Of a stretch of DNA of 9,975 nt, positions 1 through 9,975 are shown piece by piece. The stretch covers positions 1-9,975 of the forward strand of contig JALWSL010000594.1 of the NCBI GenBank assembly GCA_027080405.1. Reading direction: 5' to 3'. Each line of letters begins with the position of its first letter. Positions within the stretch are counted from its first letter, which is position 1. The translations under genes were made by a program, and so were the position numbers. The DNA comes from Planctomycetaceae bacterium (GTDB lineage Bacteria > Planctomycetota > Planctomycetia > Planctomycetales > Planctomycetaceae). Under the pieces are notes generated by a model. It did no database searches. It worked only from the letters and a program-made list of their open reading frames with translations, and was not told where the DNA came from.

Positions 1-40
1 ATCCTGCAGACGGGGTAACAAGCGGGATTTGCATTTCGCC

Positions 41-1372
41 TTACGTGACGGAAAGAATCTCCCTGATTTTTTCAATGAGATCGGCCTCATTCAGGGTCAG
101 TTGTCTCCCCTGGTTCAGGTCTTTCAGTTGCCAGTTCCGGTTCTCGAACTCCTGTGTTCCGGCGATGATTGCCAGGGGGATTCTCTTTTTATTGGCGTAC
201 TTGAGCTGTTTACCAATCGCCTTGGCTTCAGGGTAAACCTCGCTTGCGATTCCTGCCCGATGAATCTGCCTGCTGATTTTCTGATAATCAGCCAGATGGT
301 TCGCATCGAATTGTGTGACAAGAACCTGCGAAGTGGTGCCGACCGCCTCAAGACGCCCCTGTTCCTCCAAAGCAGCCAGCAGGCGATCCAAACCGAGGCT
401 GGCACCAACACCCGGTAATTTCTGTTTGGTGAACAGGCCGGCTAAGTCGTCGTAACGGCCACCAGAGCAGATGGAACCAATGCCGGGAAGGTCGTTGAGA
501 AATGTTTCGAAAATCGTTCCCGTGTAGTAGTCGAGCCCGCGCGCAATGGAAAGATCCAGATGTAGCTGATCGCCTGTAATTCCAATCTCGAAGCAAGTTT
601 GTGTCAATCGGTGAAGAGATTCGATCGCGGCCTGTCCCCGTTCGGAATCTGCCACCAATGGGCGAGCCTGATCCAGGACAGAACTTGCCTCTCCCTTCAA
701 TGCAGCCAACTGGAGGATGGTTTTAGCCTGATCGTGATCTACCTGGGCGGTCTGCTTCATTTCGGCGATGACATTCTCTTCCCCGATTTTGGGGAGTTTA
801 TCCAGTGCGCGAAGCAGCGGAACGGTTCGCTCCAGCAGGCCGTGTTGCTCCAAAACTCCGTTAAGCAACTGCCTGTTATTGACATGGATGGTGAAATTCT
901 CCAAGCCGATCGCGTGAAGTAAATCGTGAATAACAAGCACCGTTTCAATATCCGCAGCGATCGATTCGGTGCCGATGGTGTCGAAATCGCATTGCAAAAA
1001 TTCACGAAAACGCCCTCGGGCAGGTCTCTCTCCCCGCCAAACCGGAGCAATATGATATCGCTTGAAGGGCGTTCCGAGTTGAGGGATGTGCTGGGCTGCA
1101 AATCTTGCCAGCGGGACTGTCAGATCGAAACGCATGGCGACATCTCGATCCCCCTGATCGATAAAGCGGAATAATTGCTTATCCGATTCGTCGCCTCCCT
1201 TGCCGAGCAGAATGTTGCTGTACTCCAAAGCGGGCGTGTCAATTGGACTAAACCCGTACTGCGAATAGACGGTTCTCGCCTGTTCTATCAGTTGAAGTCG
1301 GGGGATCATCATTTCGGGAAGAAAATCCCGAAAACCTCGCAACGTCTGTGGTTTAATAATGGAATTACTCAC
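41..1372 (-). CDS. hisS: Histidyl-tRNA synthetase (HisRS), class II, cytoplasmic
   Basis: Charges tRNA-His with histidine using ATP. The protein is 443 aa, a usual length for bacterial HisRS, and looks complete. Visible motifs are the N-terminal LRGFRDFLP (11-19), motif 2 with VWRGERP and FREFLQCDFD (about 104-131, ATP-binding Arg113), the histidine-specific RGLDYYTGTIFE block (278-289), CSGGRYDDL (302-310), and motif 3 GVGASLGLDR (321-330). Residues from about 347 form the anticodon-binding domain. The start codon is GTG at 1372-1370. An in-frame TAA lies six codons upstream, and the next Met (residue 21) would remove the conserved RGFRD segment, so GTG is well supported. No convincing Shine-Dalgarno precedes it. 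The gene lies 87 bases after the ceramidase-like gene on the same strand, so co-transcription is possible but unproven. Function is near certain from the motifs; the weak initiation region is the only oddity. Confidence 0.97.
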   Translation of the reverse strand: MSNSIIKPQTLRGFRDFLPEMMIPRLQLIEQARTVYSQYGFSPIDTPALEYSNILLGKGGDESDKQLFRFIDQGDRDVAMRFDLTVPLARFAAQHIPQLGTPFKRYHIAPVWRGERPARGRFREFLQCDFDTIGTESIAADIETVLVIHDLLHAIGLENFTIHVNNRQLLNGVLEQHGLLERTVPLLRALDKLPKIGEENVIAEMKQTAQVDHDQAKTILQLAALKGEASSVLDQARPLVADSERGQAAIESLHRLTQTCFEIGITGDQLHLDLSIARGLDYYTGTIFETFLNDLPGIGSICSGGRYDDLAGLFTKQKLPGVGASLGLDRLLAALEEQGRLEAVGTTSQVLVTQFDANHLADYQKISRQIHRAGIASEVYPEAKAIGKQLKYANKKRIPLAIIAGTQEFENRNWQLKDLNQGRQLTLNEADLIEKIREILSVT

Positions 1373-1459
1373 GGTGTCGATACTTGTTACTGGGTTTTAT
1401 TGAATTGTTATTTTGCAAAAAAACTGTTCGGCGGAGGAGCCCTGGCAGAGGGAATGATT

Positions 1460-3022
1460 TCAATCGACTTGCGGGGGATTATCGCCATATCTCCAGACGC
1501 TTCCCGTGAATTTGGGGATCGCGGGAGCTTCCGGAACGGGGCCAGGTTTGAATTGTCGTGTCAATTGAACTGCCGTTTCTGCGAAAGTATTCCCTGCAGT
1601 GATCTCCAAATTGCTGTAACTGGTCAGGCGGGTTTCGTATCCGCCACCATGAGGGCCGAACGCATCCACTGTCGGAACGTAGCCAACACATCCATTGCTT
1701 AGCGAGGCGACAAAAGTAAACGGAAACGGCGATCCCTTTTTGATATCCAGGCCGTACTGACAGAAGTATTCAGCCGGAACAGCCGCGATAACCAGTGGCC
1801 CTATTTGCAGGGCCTGAATTTCCGCTTCAACAATTGGCGTGGATTGAATAAGTGCATCAAGCATGACGGTTTCCTTGGCAAACGTCCATGTGGTCCGATC
1901 AATTTCTTTCGGATATTTCATGTGAACCTGCTTACGTGCCAGAGCAACATGTGCGGGGCTCGGTTTTCGGCGCGGAATTTTCAGAAACTTCTGTCGAGCA
2001 TCAATGACACAATCTGTTCCTCTATCCATTCCCAGTAGAACTTTGACTGCTTCTGCACCTATCCGTCCACCCACAAAGGCAGCCATCGCTTCCCCCCGTT
2101 TGGGGACTCTCGGATTCTGATTATCAACCTGCGTCACATCTCCTGATGCTCCCGCAATGAAGACAACCACGACATCTTTCCCAAACATCCCCTGCACTGC
2201 TTTTTCTACGTAGTAGATATAATTGGCGGAAATCCCTCCCGGGTTTGTTGTGGCGTGGCAAACATAGTTGATGAGACAGCCCTGAAGCTTTCCTTTTTCG
2301 TCAAACACGCCCAGTACGCCAACTTCCGGATCGATCGGACCGGCCGGTTTGACAATGTCGGGGTTTCCTGCTCTCGGGTGTGTGACCGTCATCCCGTTTT
2401 TCATGATAAAACGCCGATTGTATGCGACACGGTCTTCATATCCCCGATCGACATCAAAAGAAGCGGGAGCGATTTTCTTCCAGGCTTCAATCACCCCGGC
2501 AACGGCCTGATCCTCTACCAATTTGAGATATTTCGGAACGGCCCCACTTGATTTTTGATAGGCCAGTTCCTGGATAAATTTTGAAGCGTGGTCATATTCT
2601 CCCGGGAGAACCATCCCGGTTGGACCGGAAGAATGGGAATGCGTGGCATGAACAAGTATATTCCCGGCAGGGATACCGGTCGCCTTTTCGATGCGGGTAC
2701 GAATCGCCTGAACCTGCGGCTTGCGGATAAAAGCAGCGTCGAGACTGATCACAGCGACAGTCTTTCCCTGTTCGGGATCACCATCGTTGAAGACCCCAAT
2801 TCTCGCCTTGCAGGGATCATGAAATTTACGGTGAAAAACCTTGCCATAGCCCCCCGGGTACTCCATCCCGATTTCCGGAGTAATATCCTTCTCAACAAAA
2901 GCGGCGCGAAAACCGGTCGACTCACCTTCCGCCTGAGAAACGGAAGCAGTCAACAAATGGCAGGCTGAACCAATTGCCAAACAGACAAGGGCTGAAAAAA
3001 AACCGTTCGCTCTCATGATCAT
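1460..3022 (-). CDS. Secreted neutral/alkaline ceramidase-family hydrolase
   Basis: Belongs to the neutral/alkaline non-lysosomal ceramidase superfamily (N-terminal domain, Pfam PF04734), zinc amidases whose studied members cleave the ceramide N-acyl bond. From the chosen start it has 520 aa. The start MIMRANGFF gives a classic signal peptide, with a hydrophobic core and likely cleavage after SQA (about residue 31), so the product is exported. Family signatures are VHATHSHSSGPTG (about 124-136, first Zn-ligand His), NYVCHATT (about 252-259, second His), PAEYF (about 416-420, Glu ligand) and GYVPT plus GGGYE (about 447-463, Tyr ligand). SGDVTQVD (about 293-300) aligns by eye with the segment holding the catalytic Ser of Pseudomonas ceramidase, but shows Thr here. 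Planctomycete genomes carry many such paralogues of unknown substrate, so ceramide should not be assumed. The frame extends upstream to a TTG at 3103, but the ATG at 3022 has a G-rich ribosome site and starts the signal peptide. Confidence 0.88.
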   Translation of the reverse strand: MIMRANGFFSALVCLAIGSACHLLTASVSQAEGESTGFRAAFVEKDITPEIGMEYPGGYGKVFHRKFHDPCKARIGVFNDGDPEQGKTVAVISLDAAFIRKPQVQAIRTRIEKATGIPAGNILVHATHSHSSGPTGMVLPGEYDHASKFIQELAYQKSSGAVPKYLKLVEDQAVAGVIEAWKKIAPASFDVDRGYEDRVAYNRRFIMKNGMTVTHPRAGNPDIVKPAGPIDPEVGVLGVFDEKGKLQGCLINYVCHATTNPGGISANYIYYVEKAVQGMFGKDVVVVFIAGASGDVTQVDNQNPRVPKRGEAMAAFVGGRIGAEAVKVLLGMDRGTDCVIDARQKFLKIPRRKPSPAHVALARKQVHMKYPKEIDRTTWTFAKETVMLDALIQSTPIVEAEIQALQIGPLVIAAVPAEYFCQYGLDIKKGSPFPFTFVASLSNGCVGYVPTVDAFGPHGGGYETRLTSYSNLEITAGNTFAETAVQLTRQFKPGPVPEAPAIPKFTGSVWRYGDNPPQVD

Positions 3023-3031
3023 GGGTGTACA

Positions 3032-3038
3032 CCCCCTT
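3032..3038 (-). promoter_or_regulatory. Shine-Dalgarno site of the ceramidase-like gene
   Basis: On the minus strand AAGGGGG lies nine bases before the ATG at 3022 and fifteen before a second in-frame ATG at 3016. The spacing favours 3022. The last three Gs fall inside a perfect 12-base dyad, GGGTGTACACCC (3023-3034), that abuts the start codon. Confidence 0.6.
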
Positions 3039-3551
3039 TTGTTGAACTGTGCTGCACAGAAAGTAAAAGAACTGACACGAGCACTCCTGGTATCAAACTC
3101 CAATTCCGGCGAAAACCGGTTTTACCGCTTCTGCATCTTACCCATTCTTCCAAATCTTGATTGTGAACTTCGCGCTCCAAATTGATCGCCTTCCGACAGA
3201 CTGACCGCCAAGCCTAACAGTGATCACACGAACACATATCATTGCAACAAAAGTAACATATCCTCAATGATAGTAGCATGTTACGGAATCATGCATGTAT
3301 TCACAGGGAAAGTGCATAATCGATACATCCGGTTAAGTTATCACGATTAGAACGATTCTTCTCAACTTTAGGACGTGAAAGTTCCGAAATTTCAGAATAA
3401 CTGCCACTTCCGGCAGAATCGGTACAGACTATCTGCGCGACGGAGAAACTCTCCAGACGTCGATGGTCCGTTAAGTGATTGTAAAGTACGAGGCCATTCT
3501 TTCATCTGGAGATTGATTTCGCAAGTTGCGGCGTCGATTTCGGAACAAAGT

Positions 3552-9975
<6,424 letters not shown>

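Noticed and set aside
1410..1450. Possible terminator after the ceramidase-like gene (run of seven T on the minus strand after a GC-rich stretch)
   Set aside because: The stem is only about three base pairs (CTG/CAG or GGC/GCC) before mismatches, too weak to call a terminator.
1175..1702. 175-codon plus-strand frame across the hisS/ceramidase junction
   Set aside because: It is antisense to the start of hisS and the end of the ceramidase-like gene, both with clear family motifs.
3315..3320. CATAAT as a -10 promoter element for the giant gene
   Set aside because: No acceptable -35 hexamer lies 16-18 bases upstream, and promoter rules in this group are uncertain. Mentioned only in the intergenic note.

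Overview
The window looks like chromosomal DNA from a member of the Planctomycetota. This is an inference from gene content and style: a secreted neutral-ceramidase-like protein beside hisS, and a very large exported beta-helix protein with an outer-membrane barrel. No rRNA, tRNA, CRISPR array, insertion sequence or phage gene was seen.

Layout. The left third lies on the minus strand. Histidyl-tRNA synthetase (hisS, 41-1372, GTG start) follows a secreted protein of the neutral/alkaline ceramidase superfamily (1460-3022) after an 87-base gap. Roughly 560 bases (3023-3583) separate that gene from a divergent plus-strand gene that starts at 3584 and is still open at the window end. I translated this frame through to base 9975 and found no stop, so at least 2130 codons are present and the C-terminus is missing.

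The giant gene is the main interest. In order it encodes a signal peptide (1-23), a disordered linker, a region resembling the inverse-autotransporter (intimin/invasin, type Ve) outer-membrane beta-barrel (about 85-312), a right-handed beta-helix (about 370-1118), a complete-looking leishmanolysin-like (M8, metzincin) zinc metallopeptidase (about 1119-1330), and a second long beta-helix stretch (about 1367 to the end). Two Asp/Asn/Gly-rich calcium-loop cassettes and an Ala/Pro-rich segment interrupt the helix. The visible mature protein has only two cysteines. The simplest reading is a surface-anchored adhesin-like fibre with a built-in protease.

How the genes relate. hisS and the ceramidase-like gene could be co-transcribed but have no obvious functional link. 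The giant gene is divergent from them and probably has its own promoter in 3023-3583. The many long antisense frames inside it are by-products of its repetitive Asn/Gly/Asp codons and are not annotated.
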